A stretch of 64,000 bases of DNA, from positions 1,116,001 to 1,180,000 of the forward strand of contig JAUEDM010000006.1 in NCBI GenBank assembly GCA_033439685.1. The letters are read 5' to 3'. This document shows positions 1-10,999 of this stretch, in pieces. Position numbers and translations under genes: made by a program. The notes under the pieces are model-generated. The model was not told the origin of the DNA, searched no databases, and was given only the letters and a program-made list of their open reading frames with translations. The stretch is from Apodospora peruviana (lineage: Eukaryota; Ascomycota; Sordariomycetes; Sordariales; Lasiosphaeriaceae). Each line of letters starts with the position of its first letter. Position 1 is the stretch's first letter.

Positions 1-2037
1 CTGTCATAGTATTCTTTTCTCATGACATCCCTCTCTCTGCCACGGACGTCAGACCGCTTTGTCAGCAGCAAGACGTCCTTCTCCTTCTGCCGAATAACCT
101 CCAACACCTGAACACAGCGCAGCATAGCCTTGTAACTCGTGTCAAGCAGAGTGTTGATAGATTTCTCCAGGTCGACAAACCAGAGGAAGAATGATTTCTT
201 GACGTCGGCCTTGTTATCCCTTGGAACTTCCTGGACCTGGATAAAGCCCGCTGTCTGCATCTCCAACATCTTCTGTTGAATCTCGTTTTTCTTCATCAAT
301 GCAAGATTTGGTAGAGTCTTTTCGTCAAGTTTACCCTTCGCGCGGAGGATTCGGACAAGCCGCAAGCCCTGTCGACCCGACTTCCGTTCAATCACGGAAT
401 CGAGCTCGGCCTCGCGTAGAACGTCCATCAGGGGCACAAAGTCAACAGTCCAGTCGTTGTATCCGCAGTGACGGACAAAGTGCTGGTTGCTCTCTGCTAG
501 CAAGAGAAGATGCTGTCTCAGCTGCCCTGGTCGATCTAGCCGATTTTCTTTTGTGGCTACTCCGGCAAATTTCACCTTTGTACCATTTGCCGGCTTGTGG
601 TCCGAGTCCGAGTCCGACTCATCACTCTCAGAGCCCTCGTCTTCCTCCTCCTCGTCTGCGCTGGCATCACCATCGATCTCAGCTTCGAGGATTATCTTCT
701 TCTTGGGTGGATGTCCAGACACTTTTTCTGCGGCCCGGGATGAGAACTTGTCTTTAGCAGCCTTCCCGAGTCCGACAGATAGGTCGACAGATGTCTTGAG
801 ACTGTCGAGGATTTCGTCTGTGGTGACGAATCCCTTGCCGCAATCATCCTTATCATCCTCCGTGATATCCATCATGGGGTCACTACGGCAGCGAGGAAGT
901 TGCTTTGTTAGCAGTTTAAGCAGAACGCCATAAACATACGCGGTCGTATCGCCGATTGTATCTGTAACACACTGAACGAGGCGGCGGTTGCGGAGATCGA
1001 CGAGGCACTTCTCGTAGTTGATGCGGATGACCTGCTTAGGGTCAAGGGCAGGGTCCAACTCCACGTCGTGAACCCCATTAGACAGCCCGCCTCCAGAAAA
1101 GAGCTTCCGTCTCTTGGCCGCCGTTCCATTTTGCTCGAGTTTTCGTTTCAGAGACTTTGATTCGCCCCGAACCTTGCGAAGCCCTTCGGCGATCTTCTCC
1201 TCGAGTTCGATCTTGGCCTTTCCTCCTTTAGGTCCGCCGGGGAAGTGGGTGTCGAGAACCTCCTTTTCCACATCTCTGTAGATATCGTCGGGGGTCAGGA
1301 AGGTTTTGGCGTGAACGACATCGATCAATTCGGCCTCGACGAGCCGGCATATGACCGAGTTCAGTTGAGCTGTGGTTTTGATCACGAGATCGAGCCTCTT
1401 GGGCGCGTGGGAATCTCCATTCACACCGTTGGTTTCGAGGAATGGATCGGCTTCTTCCTTGACTAGTTTTTGGTGCGCTTGGTCGATCTTTTCTTGGTAG
1501 GCGGCAACGAGGTCCGAAATTCGTGTCTGGCCCAGAAGCAGAAGACTCTGCATCACATCCTTTGCTGGAGCTCCAAAGGAACTATCGACCATCTCGAGAA
1601 TCTTGCCGATGCGGAGGAGGTTGTATGCGTGGTCTGTATTTGCCTCGTACATGGCTTTTTCGGAGTTGGAATCGACCTGGTAGAACAGAAGGTTTTGTTG
1701 AAGTAGAACGGCGAGACCATGTCGAAGTTCACAAAGGCTCATGTCTGTGTACTGAACGAGTTGTGGGATTGACGATCTGCCTCTGGTAAGGAGGATTGAA
1801 AAGATTCTCTGTAAGCTGCGGTTAGCCTCGGCGCGCAAGCTCCATTGCCTGGTCGTGCTGCATAACATACCGACGGAAGCTCTCCATAGAGCTCGTCAAT
1901 GAGTAGAGAGCATAGCTCCGCCACATTCTTTGTCTGCAACAGGGATTCCAATGGTCAGCATGAATCTTGGGTCTGATATTCGGCGCAATGGTTTTGCAGC
2001 GCGCCTCCTGGGGAAGCGAAAGACTCACCACCAACAT
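1..2037 (-). CDS. rpc82: DNA-directed RNA polymerase III subunit RPC3/RPC82 (3' end cut by window)
   Basis: This is the winged-helix subunit of the Pol III RPC82-RPC34-RPC31 subcomplex, which works in the nucleus on tRNA and 5S promoters. The N-terminus reads MLV-TKNVAELCSLLIDELYGE, then RIFSILLTRGRSSIPQLVQ, the typical RPC82 start. An acidic Asp/Glu/Ser linker lies near residues 395-415, and a C-terminal part rich in helices follows (LRQHLLLLAESNQHFVRHCG and beyond). The gene model has two introns, 2028-1934 and 1870-1809, both GT-AG and phase 0. The first coding exon is only ATG TTG GTG (2037-2029). About 626 residues are visible against roughly 630-650 expected, so only a short C-terminus lies outside the window. 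The acidic linker and the family order of motifs make another Pol III subunit unlikely. It is divergent from QCR2. Confidence 0.94.
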
Positions 2038-2630
2038 GCCGACGATGTGCAGATAAATAAGTGCTGGTTGTTGATTGTCTGGCTTCTAGAGATCCTCTCA
2101 CTATCTCTAGAGCTGCCACAGTTGCTACCGGATAGTCATTGAAAATGGTTGAAGAGGGATGCGTGGTGCAGCGTGGAGAGGAAAGAGAGTTGTTTGGTGG
2201 GGGACTGGGACTGGAACTGACCTTTCCACTCTGACAATTTTTTTGATTCAGTAGCCGCGTCGCAGTGGCAGGCCAGTCCTGGATGGAGTCACGACGAAAT
2301 GGCAAAATTTGGGCGGGTCGCGCGGGGCAGTGGGCCCGTGGCTGGTGTTACTGCACAGTACTCCGTAGCGTGAATAGCTCGGTATCGGTGGCTGGTGGCT
2401 GGTGGCCCAATGGTAGGCTGCGTTTCGGTGCTGACCCTTGGCAGTGCCTGGCACCAGTGGCACGAGCTCCAACCTGGAAGTCTTGACTCGGACAGCTGTT
2501 TTTCCGCGCTTTCCCGGCTGCTGCCCAGGGAATTTTCGGAAGTGCCCAGGAACAGCTCCCTCAAGCAGGCCGAGCCAGTCGAAGTTCGCGAATCTCCAAA
2601 CAGTCAATTGACGACAACACCCCTCCAACC
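2038..2630. promoter_or_regulatory. Divergent intergenic region between rpc82 and qcr2
   Basis: This 593-bp stretch must hold the promoters and 5' leaders of both divergent genes. I see no convincing open frame. Several overlapping short frames on both strands are incompatible with one another and show no family motif. No clear TATA box was recognised. Confidence 0.5.
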
Positions 2631-4216
2631 ATGATCTCCAGGTCGGCTCTCACGAGGGGAAGCCAGCTGGCTCTCCGCCGGGCCGCTGCAGCAAAGACCG
2701 CCCAGCGTGGCTTTGCCGTGGTCGCATCCGAGAAGGCGTCATACGAGCCCACAGACATCGCCGGCATCAAGGTCGCTGCGAGAGACGACAACAGTCCCGT
2801 CACCCGCCTCGCTGTCGTCGCAAAGGCCGGCACCCGATACGAGCCGCTGCCTGGTCTGACCGTCGGATTGGAGGAGTTTGCTTTCAAGGCAGGTTCAATT
2901 GGCCCCTGTTGATGTCCAGACGAGAGGGGTTGGTCTGGTGTCGACGCGGTTCCCGGCCGGATGAGCTAATTTGCATCTCGGCCTCAGAACACCTACAAGC
3001 GCTCCGCCAAGCGCATCACCCGCGAGACCGAGCTGCTCGGTGGCCAATTGCAAGCATACCACACCCGCGAAGCCATCGTGCTCCAGGCCAACTTCCTCCG
3101 CGAGGATCTGCCTTACTTCACCGAGCTCCTTGCCGAGGTCATTTCCCAAACCAGATACACCAGTGCGTGAAATAGGTCCCCACGTCCCATGTTGCTTAAG
3201 GGAACCCATACTCACGATATACAGCCCACGAGTTCCATGAGGAGATCGAGGGTACCATCCATGTCAAGCAGGAACGCTTCAGCAATGCCTCTATTGCTCA
3301 AGACGCCGCCCACACGGCCGCCTTCCACCTGGGCCTCGGTTCACCTTTGTACCCGACTGCCAACACTCCCGTCGGCCCTTATATGAATGAACACAACGTC
3401 GCTGGCTTTGCCGATGCTGCCTATTCCAAGGAAACTATTGCGGTTGTCGCCGACGGCGCCAGTCATGCCGGACTCCGCAAGTGGATCGAGCCCTTCTTCA
3501 AGGGCGTTTCTGAGAAGTCTTCGGGTGAGCTGTACACCGAGGCCTCCAAGTACTACGGTGGCGAGCAGCGCATTGCCAAGACTGGCCAGAACTCCATGGT
3601 TATCGCCTTCCCCGGCTCCTCTCTTAAGGACAACAAGCCCGAGACGGCGGTTCTTGTTGGTCTGCTCGGCGGTGAATCGGCCGTTAAGTGGTCGACCGGC
3701 TTCAGCCTCCTGGCCAAGATTGCTGCCAACAACTTTGGCACCACCGCCAGCGCCAGGAACTTTGCCTACTCCGACACCGGCCTCCTGACCATCCAGATCA
3801 GCGGAGGAAACCCCCAGGCTGTCCGGAAAGCTACCAAGGAGGCTGTCGACGCGCTCAAGAGCCTCATCAACGGAGACATTGCTAAGGAGGACCTCGTCAA
3901 GGCCATTGCCAAGGCCAAGTTTGATCTGCTGTCTGATAGCGAAACCGGCGGTGTTGGTCTCGTTCACGCTGGCGCAAACCTGATCTCCGGCGGTTCCCCG
4001 CTGCAAGTCACCGAGGCCCTCAAGGCTCTGGAGTCTGTGACGGCTGACAAGTTGAAGGCTGTAAGTTCAAACCACTTTTCCACGAATGGCAAGGTATATG
4101 CTAACGAAAAGTTCACACAGGCGGCAAAGGAGCTATTAGCTGGCAAGGCCTCAGTGGCGGCCGTTGGTGACGTCTGGATGTTGCCTTTTGCGGAGGAGCT
4201 TGGCCTGAATGTATAG
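2631..4216 (+). CDS. qcr2: Cytochrome b-c1 complex core subunit 2 (mitochondrial)
   Basis: This is core protein 2 of respiratory complex III, an M16-peptidase-like structural subunit on the matrix side of the inner membrane. The first roughly 27 residues are rich in Arg and Ala and lack acidic residues, as in a mitochondrial presequence. The family zinc motif HxxEH is lost: the matching stretch reads VGLEEFAFKNT, as expected for the non-catalytic core 2. Further family stretches are RITRETELLGGQLQAY and ANFLREDLPYFTELL. Introns are 2889-2987 (GC-AG), 3163-3224 and 4061-4120. The spliced protein has 454 residues, normal for fungi. The last intron is 60 nt with no stop in frame, so unspliced reading would add 20 residues. 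The start ATG is the first in frame and heads the presequence. Confidence 0.95.
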
Positions 4217-4590
4217 ACGAGAAGGGACAGACCGGTGTTGTATGTTGACTAGAAAGGAATGGAAAGGGGGAACCAGGGGCGGGGGAACGTGTATCAACAG
4301 TATCAAGCCGCGGTTAGTATACTACCCGTTTCGTTAGACATGAAAAGATGCGGCGCGAATCCTTTGTGAATATACTAGTATAACCCTTTTATTTAGACCT
4401 TGCTGAACAACTTGCTATTCTCTTATCTCCCCTGTTGCTTGTAGATAACCGGTACCGTTGTCCCTCCCACCTGACCTTATTCCCAAAACCAACGCTTTGC
4501 CCACTTAGGTATTATAAAGCCATAATCGCCTGGTATGTAACGCCTGCAGACAGCAATTTAGACCCTTCGACTCGGCCACTTATACAATGC
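4217..4590. other. 3' region downstream of qcr2
   Basis: This AT-richer stretch lies between two converging gene ends and probably holds the 3' untranslated regions. No coding potential or repeat was recognised. Confidence 0.4.
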
Positions 4591-5222
4591 CTAACAAGCC
4601 AAAGATAATATTCGTACTCCAGAAATAGATATATCCAAGACTGCACCTCTCTGGAGCTCGTCCCAGCGCCGGCGCCTCAGGTTATGACGAACCCGCCAAG
4701 TGGTGGGAGCGATTTCCTTCGCGAACTGCCGGTTCAGCAGGTTACCACAAAGCCGCCGAATTTTCGTCACGAGCTGGTACTCCTGCTCGAGGAGCTCGAT
4801 CTGGATGTTGTTGGCGACCTGCTGGTAGCACTCGGGATTCGACATGAAGATGGACAAGGCCGGGGGCTACTGCCGTTGTTTTTCCAGGAGGAAGAAGACT
4901 TCGATCAGCTCCTGGAGCGGACGGAGCTGTGATGGGGGGCGTCCTCCTGGTGGTGGTGGTGTTGGTGGTGGTGATGGTGCTGGTGCTGGTCCAGGGAAAC
5001 ATATGGCCGGGGTGAAGCGGGCCTGGGCGGAGGGAGGGATGTTGGGTTATTGCCTCCCCGTACCGCCGAGATCGGGCGATCATATGGGGAGGAAGCAACG
5101 TAGCGCGACACGCGGAAGACACGAGGGCGTCGACTTTGCCCGTCCGATTCAACCTGACGGACCGAATAGACATGAGGGCGGGGAGGCCGATTCGAGGACG
5201 AGGATTCATCACCCCTGTCCAT
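4591..5222 (-). CDS. Hypothetical protein, gene model unresolved (possibly interrupted)
   Basis: I do not recognise this gene. The minus strand carries a helix-rich segment, CYQQVANNIQIELLEQEYQL followed by a basic tail (RRLCGNLLNRQF, WRVRHNLRRRRWDEL), ending at 4591. In the same frame upstream lies LQELIEVFFLLEKQRQ after a proline-rich run, but a TAG at 4869-4867 separates the two halves. Upstream a different frame starts with an ATG at 5222 (MDRGDESSSSNRPPRPHVYS) and runs into a His/Gln-rich CAC repeat. An intron from CAG|GTTGAA to a CCCAG acceptor near 5029 could join that start to the proline-rich frame. No frame-consistent intron removes the TAG. It could be a real small gene, a decayed one, or transcribed noncoding sequence. 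Confidence 0.3.
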
Positions 5223-6347
5223 GGCGAAGACTGTGAAGTTGATTCCGGCAGATTACGCAATCTGGGTGACGTGTCGGTGATGGGATCTCAAGCAGGACGA
5301 TAGGGATTTATTTACTTCTTAGGACAGCGGTTTGAACAGGGTGCTTGTATGATATATCATGTACAAAGTTCAAGTTCGTACTCGCGTAGGTGAGGCAGGT
5401 CAGGTAGTTGGTATCTGGACAAGATGTCTGGATGAATGTTCACCTTCCACAACAGGGGGAAGAAGTCGCTTGGTGTCAAGGCCATCATGAAGCATTAAAT
5501 ACGGAAAGGCAGACTGTCCAGCCACCACCCCGGCGGAACTCCATTGTTCGGAATCGAATTCTCAAAACTCAAAACCGCAGTGGAAGTTCTCCATGACCAT
5601 ATGGTGTGATACTTTGGCAGCTGTTAAACCGGCACTAATATTCTAAACCCGAATTTATACTTTCTTATTCCGGCACTTCCTCCAGGGTTAGCTCCTCATT
5701 CCAGGGTTGACTACGGCTAGCGAAAGACTCGGATCATGTAATTGACCCTGGGTGCCTGGCTCACACTCTTCCTTCTTTTTCAGCACCACGGTTCAATTCA
5801 CCACAGATTTCCACTACAACGTTCTGTCAAGAAGCCAATCTAATTACTAAAATTGCCGGAATTGAGAGAATCGAAACATCCAACCAAGAATTAATGCAGA
5901 GGTGCGAGACCATGGCAGATCCTCCCCGCGAGGCGTACTCCTCGTCCGTGGCAAGAAGCCGGCCGTGGTCGTCTTTACCTCCGGTTTAAGAGAGTATTAG
6001 TGCCGGTTTAACAACCGCCTTATCTTTATTCCTGTTCCAAATTCCGTGAATAGGTAAGTCAATTGAGGGTAGACGAGTCATCTCTTTGTTTTTATTTGAA
6101 ACCTTCTTTCATCTCCTCGGTCAGGGCTGTTTGCTGTTCGCTGTTGTTGATAGGTATCCATATCGATAAGAGCCAAGCAGCCAAAATAAATTAAATGGGG
6201 CCCTCTTCCCCCAAGCGACCATGCACGTGACGCGGAGCTTGACGGAGCTTCTCGGTTGGCCAAGTGCACGATTTCTTGCCAGAAACGCAGGACGATCCTT
6301 GGACTGGTAGAACCGCAAGCAAGTTCACCCTCACAACCCTCGCCAAA
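5223..6347. other. Intergenic region with an inverted-repeat element
   Basis: This 1.1-kb stretch upstream of the ATP synthase epsilon gene has no convincing coding sequence. It contains the 392-bp inverted-repeat element listed separately and the presumed atp15 promoter, with a CACGTG palindrome at 6224-6229. The end near 6300-6347 is the atp15 leader. Confidence 0.45.
5622..6013. mobile_element. MITE-like element with 19-bp perfect terminal inverted repeats
   Basis: The left end, 5622-5640, reads TGTTAAACCGGCACTAATA. The right end, 5995-6013, is its exact reverse complement. With a gap, similarity continues inward for about ten more bases (TTCTAAACCCG against CTCTTAAACCGG). The whole is 392 bp, carries no open frame of note, and starts TG and ends CA. 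I see no clear target-site duplication: the flanks are ...GGCAGC on the left and ACCGCC... on the right. A non-autonomous DNA transposon (MITE) is the best guess. A solo LTR is possible but would not need such long inverted ends. Confidence 0.5.
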
Positions 6348-6755
6348 ATGACGTTCGCGTGGAAAGCCGCAGGCATTACGTGAGTTCCAATTGATTTTTT
6401 TTCTCTCTTGGTCGACACGATTCGCATCACCCCGATTGCCGAACGACGAAAGACTGACAGGGGATGGATACGATCACACAGCTACAACCGCTACCTGGCC
6501 GTCGCCGCCCGCGTCGTGCGTCGAAGCCTGAAGGATGATAAGAGACTCGCGGCGGAGCGCAGAGGCGAATCCGATCTGAGATTTGCCAAGTGGTCGGTAA
6601 GTTTTTGGGAGAACAGCTGGGTGGGAGGAGGCTCGAAAACGACCGGTCGTTAATTCCCGCGAAACACACAGAACGGCAAGCAGGGCGATGTCAAGAACCT
6701 GGCCGACGCGAACGCCGCCGCGGCTGTCGCGAGCGCTGCCACCGGTGGTCAGTAA
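6348..6755 (+). CDS. atp15: F1F0 ATP synthase subunit epsilon (mitochondrial)
   Basis: This is the small epsilon subunit of the F1 central stalk (yeast Atp15), on the matrix side. The 76-residue protein begins MTFAWKAAGITYNRYLAVAA and continues VVRRSLKDDKRLAAERRGES, a family-typical short amphipathic N-terminus followed by a basic region. It ends in an Ala-rich tail (NANAAAAVASAATGGQ-like). Introns are 6380-6481 and 6597-6671, both GT-AG. The first exon holds only ten codons plus two bases, so the gene is easily missed by frame scanning. The length matches fungal epsilon (about 60-76 residues). The frame is continuous after splicing and the start has an A at -3. Confidence 0.9.
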
Positions 6756-7426
6756 ACAATCAACGTCGATGTTGTAGAAGGACTTGCTCGAGGCCAATCA
6801 TAGGGCAGGTCATTAGATGGGAGGTCTGGGTCCATGGCATCAATGGAGGATGATGGTGTTAAACCGGACGATGACATACGGAGCATGATTGCGAATTGAG
6901 GAAATGCTGCCAGTCTCCCTCTCTCCTGTACATGTCAAACCTGTATTATCACATGCGTACTTTTGAGAAATTGGCTCAATAGACGATATTGACTGACGTT
7001 GGGATCTTTGTGGATTTCCAATTGCTGCATTGATATGGGTGAGGCCGTGCCACTTCACTTCGTCTGGCTGGCGGCCTGAGGCTTATCGTACCTGCTCCGG
7101 GCTTATTATTCCCTACACTTTTGACCACCACCCACATGTTAGATTACATGAAACAAAGACGAATGCTTCATAAGTTGAATGCACATGCCTTCTTGGTTTC
7201 AATTGTGTCCGGCGAGCTGTGGGCTGAGGGACGACAGTTTCGCAGGTGCCCGTTTTGATGGCAGTTATCCACTGGCAAACAACGACTGCTCGCAGGCTTC
7301 TTGCACCCGCTTTTGTCCGTAACCTACAGGCAGGCACTTACTTCCCTCCACCTGCAAAGAACCCGTCGACTACCAAACATTAATGAAAACGCCAAAAGAG
7401 CTCTCCGGGACAGAGAAACGATAACG
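6756..7426. other. Intergenic region between atp15 and naa35
   Basis: This 671-bp stretch holds the 3' end of atp15 and the promoter and leader of the next gene. No coding sequence was recognised. An 11-base match to the end of the inverted-repeat element (TGTTAAACCGG) sits at 6857-6867. Confidence 0.4.
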
Positions 7427-10250
7427 ATGGCCCAGGATGAGGCGACGGTGTCGAACGGTAAATTTAATTTCACATTGATTGAGTTACTCGCTCTCTTTGC
7501 TTTTCCGACCTGCGATAACCAATGGGAACATTGCATACCTAACTGGGTGCATCATTCGTGATCTCTCTCACTGACTAACTGATGTTCATCGACGCTCACA
7601 GAGTTCGTCGGGCTGTCAATCAACAACCCCAACCTCAACTTCCTCGTCGATGATCCCCCGCCTCCCATGATCTCCAGCGAGGGCATCATTGCCACAGATA
7701 TCACCAGCAAGTTTGCATCCGCCGCCGCTGGTAAGTCGTTTTCCACAGCTCGAACCCGACTATCATCATGCTGACTATCTGCACCACACAGCCTTGCAGC
7801 CCGGTGAGCTCATTAAGGATGGCCAATTTACCTTGTTCGAGTCCGTTGGGGCTCTCGAGGTACGTCACTCCATTGGATGCGGTCATATAGGTACAGACCT
7901 CTGACAATACATGCCTCATTCGCTCAGATCATGGACCCCAAGATGGACAGCGGCTGCCTAGCACCGGGCGAGTCTCTGGATGAGGACTACGATGTGACGC
8001 GACCACTCCTGCCAAGCGAGGTTCTGGGCATCATCGACCAACTGCTTTGTCTGGAGGTAAGTGTGGACTGTTGCTGAGAAATTGCCTAAGCCCGGAGGGT
8101 TCTAACCGACTCAACCCAGATGGCATGGCATCTCGGTTACCCCTTATCGCAGACGTTACTCACAAACGTTTACATCGAGGCAATGTTGATGCCGATGCCG
8201 ACCACCATCCAAAATGCCGACTTTATCAATAATCACCCCGAGGGGACCCCGCGGGATCCCATGTTTGGCGTCCTCCGCGCCTACTGCCTGGGACTAATCA
8301 AGTCTTGCTGGTATGTGACTGAGCACATTAAGATGGAGCACTACTACGAGGTAAGCTTCCATTAAAGTCCTTTCATTATGACCCTGTTGCTTATCACTCT
8401 GCGTAAAAGGAAGAGGATTTTGTCACCAATACCTACCACCGCCCCCTTCTGGACCATATCGGGATATACGAGATCCGTGACGAGATCATGGCAGCCCGGA
8501 CCCTCGTACACAGCCTTCGGCATAAAATCACCGACCAGATGGCCACGGCTCTAGGTTTTCGTCTCGAGCTGAGGGCCGCGTTTCTTCGAGCCTTGGAGCT
8601 CGCCGAGCTGCGCAGCAACCCGGAGTCGCTAAGCTTGCCCTGGTCGCAGATGAAAAATGTCTGGGGGCCCATCAACAAATCTCGTCACTTGGGTACGCCA
8701 GTGCCGGAGGCGTTCAGTACTAAGATACAGCGTCGTCTGGCTAGTACTATGCCCCCGCGTCCGATCGTGCAGTTCAGTTTTGAGGAGACGTATGAGCATT
8801 TCAAGAAGCTGTTCATTGACGGCATCGACGTCCTCAAGGTCCTCAATTACTCGGACCCGCAAAGTCTTTTGGTATGTCCGCGCTTTCCACATCTTCAGGT
8901 CTTATCTAACCCTAACAACAACAGAACTTCGTCTTGACCTTTCAAGCCCAAAAGCCCCAGCCACTCGTGTACATCCGCACGCTCCTTCAAAATTTCTTAT
9001 TCAAAGACATGATCATCCTCGGCCACCTCAGCATCCGGCAGGTCATGGACGACGACCTCGCCATCGTCGTCATGCCGGCCCACCGCCTGCTCGACCCGGC
9101 CAACGACATGGTCGAGACGCCCCATGACCCGCGTTTCGCCATGGCACACCAGATGGAGACCTTCCGCCAGCGCGCGGCGCAGTCGTACCTCGACATCTTT
9201 CGGGCTTTCTGCCAGAACCGCTGCCGCGTCCGGCGCACGTTGTGCCACTCTATCCAGGACTGGGAGACGGTGCAGATCGACGCCGAGGAGATCGACCAGC
9301 TCCTCCAGATTCAGCTGGACGAGAAGCCCATCATGTACAACCAAGAAGGTGTTCCGCAGGGTACTACTGGAGAATTGTTGCCGTTACATCTGACGGAGCC
9401 GTCGTACTCGCTCCCGCTCTCGTCGTGGGCGTATCTTTATAAGTTGCGGTTGATGGAGTGGATCGTCCAGCTCGGGTTTGAATTGGAAACGTACCAGCCG
9501 ACCGAGCTGGCGGGCATGTACTGGTATCTGAGCTACCTGGCCAAGATCCGCGCCTCGCACCTCGAGCGCATCAAGTTGTTTACCATCAAGCGGCACAACG
9601 AGATGCGCGCTGCTGCCCACCCAAAAGCGCTGTCGGCGTCGGTCGAAGCCCAGTTCGAGCGGTCGCTAAAATATCTGAAGGTCTCGACCCTCGACGCGGC
9701 CGTGACCTGGGAGTTCGCCGACGCCCTGTCGTGTCTGTACACGGCCCTTTATCGGCTGGGGCTGATTGTCCCGCCGCCGCAGCCTTACAGTACCGACAGG
9801 CTGCGTTACGAAGTAAGGATGAAGCCGTTCGCGCCGATCGGGCTGCCGGAGCTGCCGACTTTTGAGCAGTACGTGGCCTCGAGCGCACGGCCGGGCAAGA
9901 CGGTGGACGGTTTGCTGAATGAGGCAAAGGCGGGGATCATGGATTCGAGGAAAGCGTATGAAGCGCTGGCCAACAGGTACGACGATCGGGAAGCGTTTTG
10001 CGTCGGCGCGCACGAGCGGCGGACGCAGGGCGTGAAGGGGTGCGTCAAGAGTACGATTGCTGCGAATATTGCGCTTGCTACTGTGGCAAAGGCTGTTGCT
10101 AATTCCGTCGCCTCTGCTGCTGAGGCTAATGGTCGGGCTGCAACGGGAAACGACGTGAAGGATATGGTCCAGGTTGAGGTCCCTAAACCGGATAAGGGGT
10201 ATCATGAGTGGTGGATTGTGCCTAAGGTGGTGGAGAAGAAGCATAAGTAG
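7427..10250 (+). CDS. naa35: NatC N-terminal acetyltransferase auxiliary subunit NAA35/Mak10
   Basis: This is the large auxiliary subunit of the ribosome-associated NatC complex (Naa30-Naa35-Naa38), which acetylates N-terminal Met followed by a hydrophobic residue. The N-terminal hallmark IMDPKMDSGCLAPGE starts the fourth exon. It is followed by the conserved block LGIIDQLLCLEMAWHLGYPL and, later, ILGHLSIRQVMDDDLAIVV. Seven exons are joined by introns 7458-7601, 7731-7791, 7860-7927, 8057-8119, 8351-8409 and 8872-8924, all GT-AG and frame-consistent. The product has 791 residues, in the usual range. The start ATG gives a short first exon, MAQDEATVSN, ending in phase 1. The last exon codes for over half of the protein and ends in a basic tail, VVEKKHK. 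Confidence 0.93.
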
Positions 10251-10999
10251 GACTACTACCTACGGGAAATAGGGAGCTGGGAAGCCGGAGGAAAGTTGTG
10301 CGCATGGTTTGATGAATAGATGTCTTTTTCTCTTTCTTTCGTGAATAGGGTGCCAATGCGGTGGATTGGTAGAGTAGTGATTATAAGGTGAGATCATATC
10401 ATTGTGGTATGGATGAAGAAGAATGGATAGCATAGCATGGGGACTGGCTACCTTACGTATTTACAATAGGTACTATGATACAGGATGTATCTACGGGTTA
10501 CTATGTGCTCAGTAAACTGTCCGTTGATATGCCGTGCAAGTTCTAACTGGCTCGGTTACTTCAAAGTCAACTGCTGACCCGTGTACGCTCGAATGTCCAC
10601 GACTTTGCAAATGTCGGGTTTACAATCGCAATCACAAAGTAAACTCCATTGGGGCTCAAATTCAAGGTATCAGGCAAGTTCATTCATACTATACTGTCTA
10701 AAAGAAGAGACAGAAATCCCTTCATATAACTATCAACACATCTGGCTATACAAGACGAATCAAAAAAAGAAAACATGCGTTGCGCCAGACTTAGGCAACC
10801 ATCTCCCAAACATGCATGATATCCTTCACACATATGCAGCGACTGTATCTCGGTGTGTTTCAATTCTCAGCGAGCGGAGCTTTCCTACCCTCCCTTTCAT
10901 CCTGTCACGGAGGATCAGGCGCCGTCACCAGTCACTCACCGAAGTGGCCTCCATTTTGAGGTTACATCCCGAAGAAACTCATTTTCAAAATGTCAAAAA
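10251..10999. other. Convergent 3' intergenic region
   Basis: This stretch lies between the converging ends of naa35 and the carrier gene. It probably holds both 3' untranslated regions. A 188-codon open frame across it overlaps the last exon of the carrier antisense and shows no family motif. Confidence 0.4.

Noticed and set aside
5622..6013. Solo LTR
   Set aside because: It starts TG and ends CA, but the flanking five bases do not match and a 19-bp inverted end is much longer than usual for LTRs. A MITE fits better.
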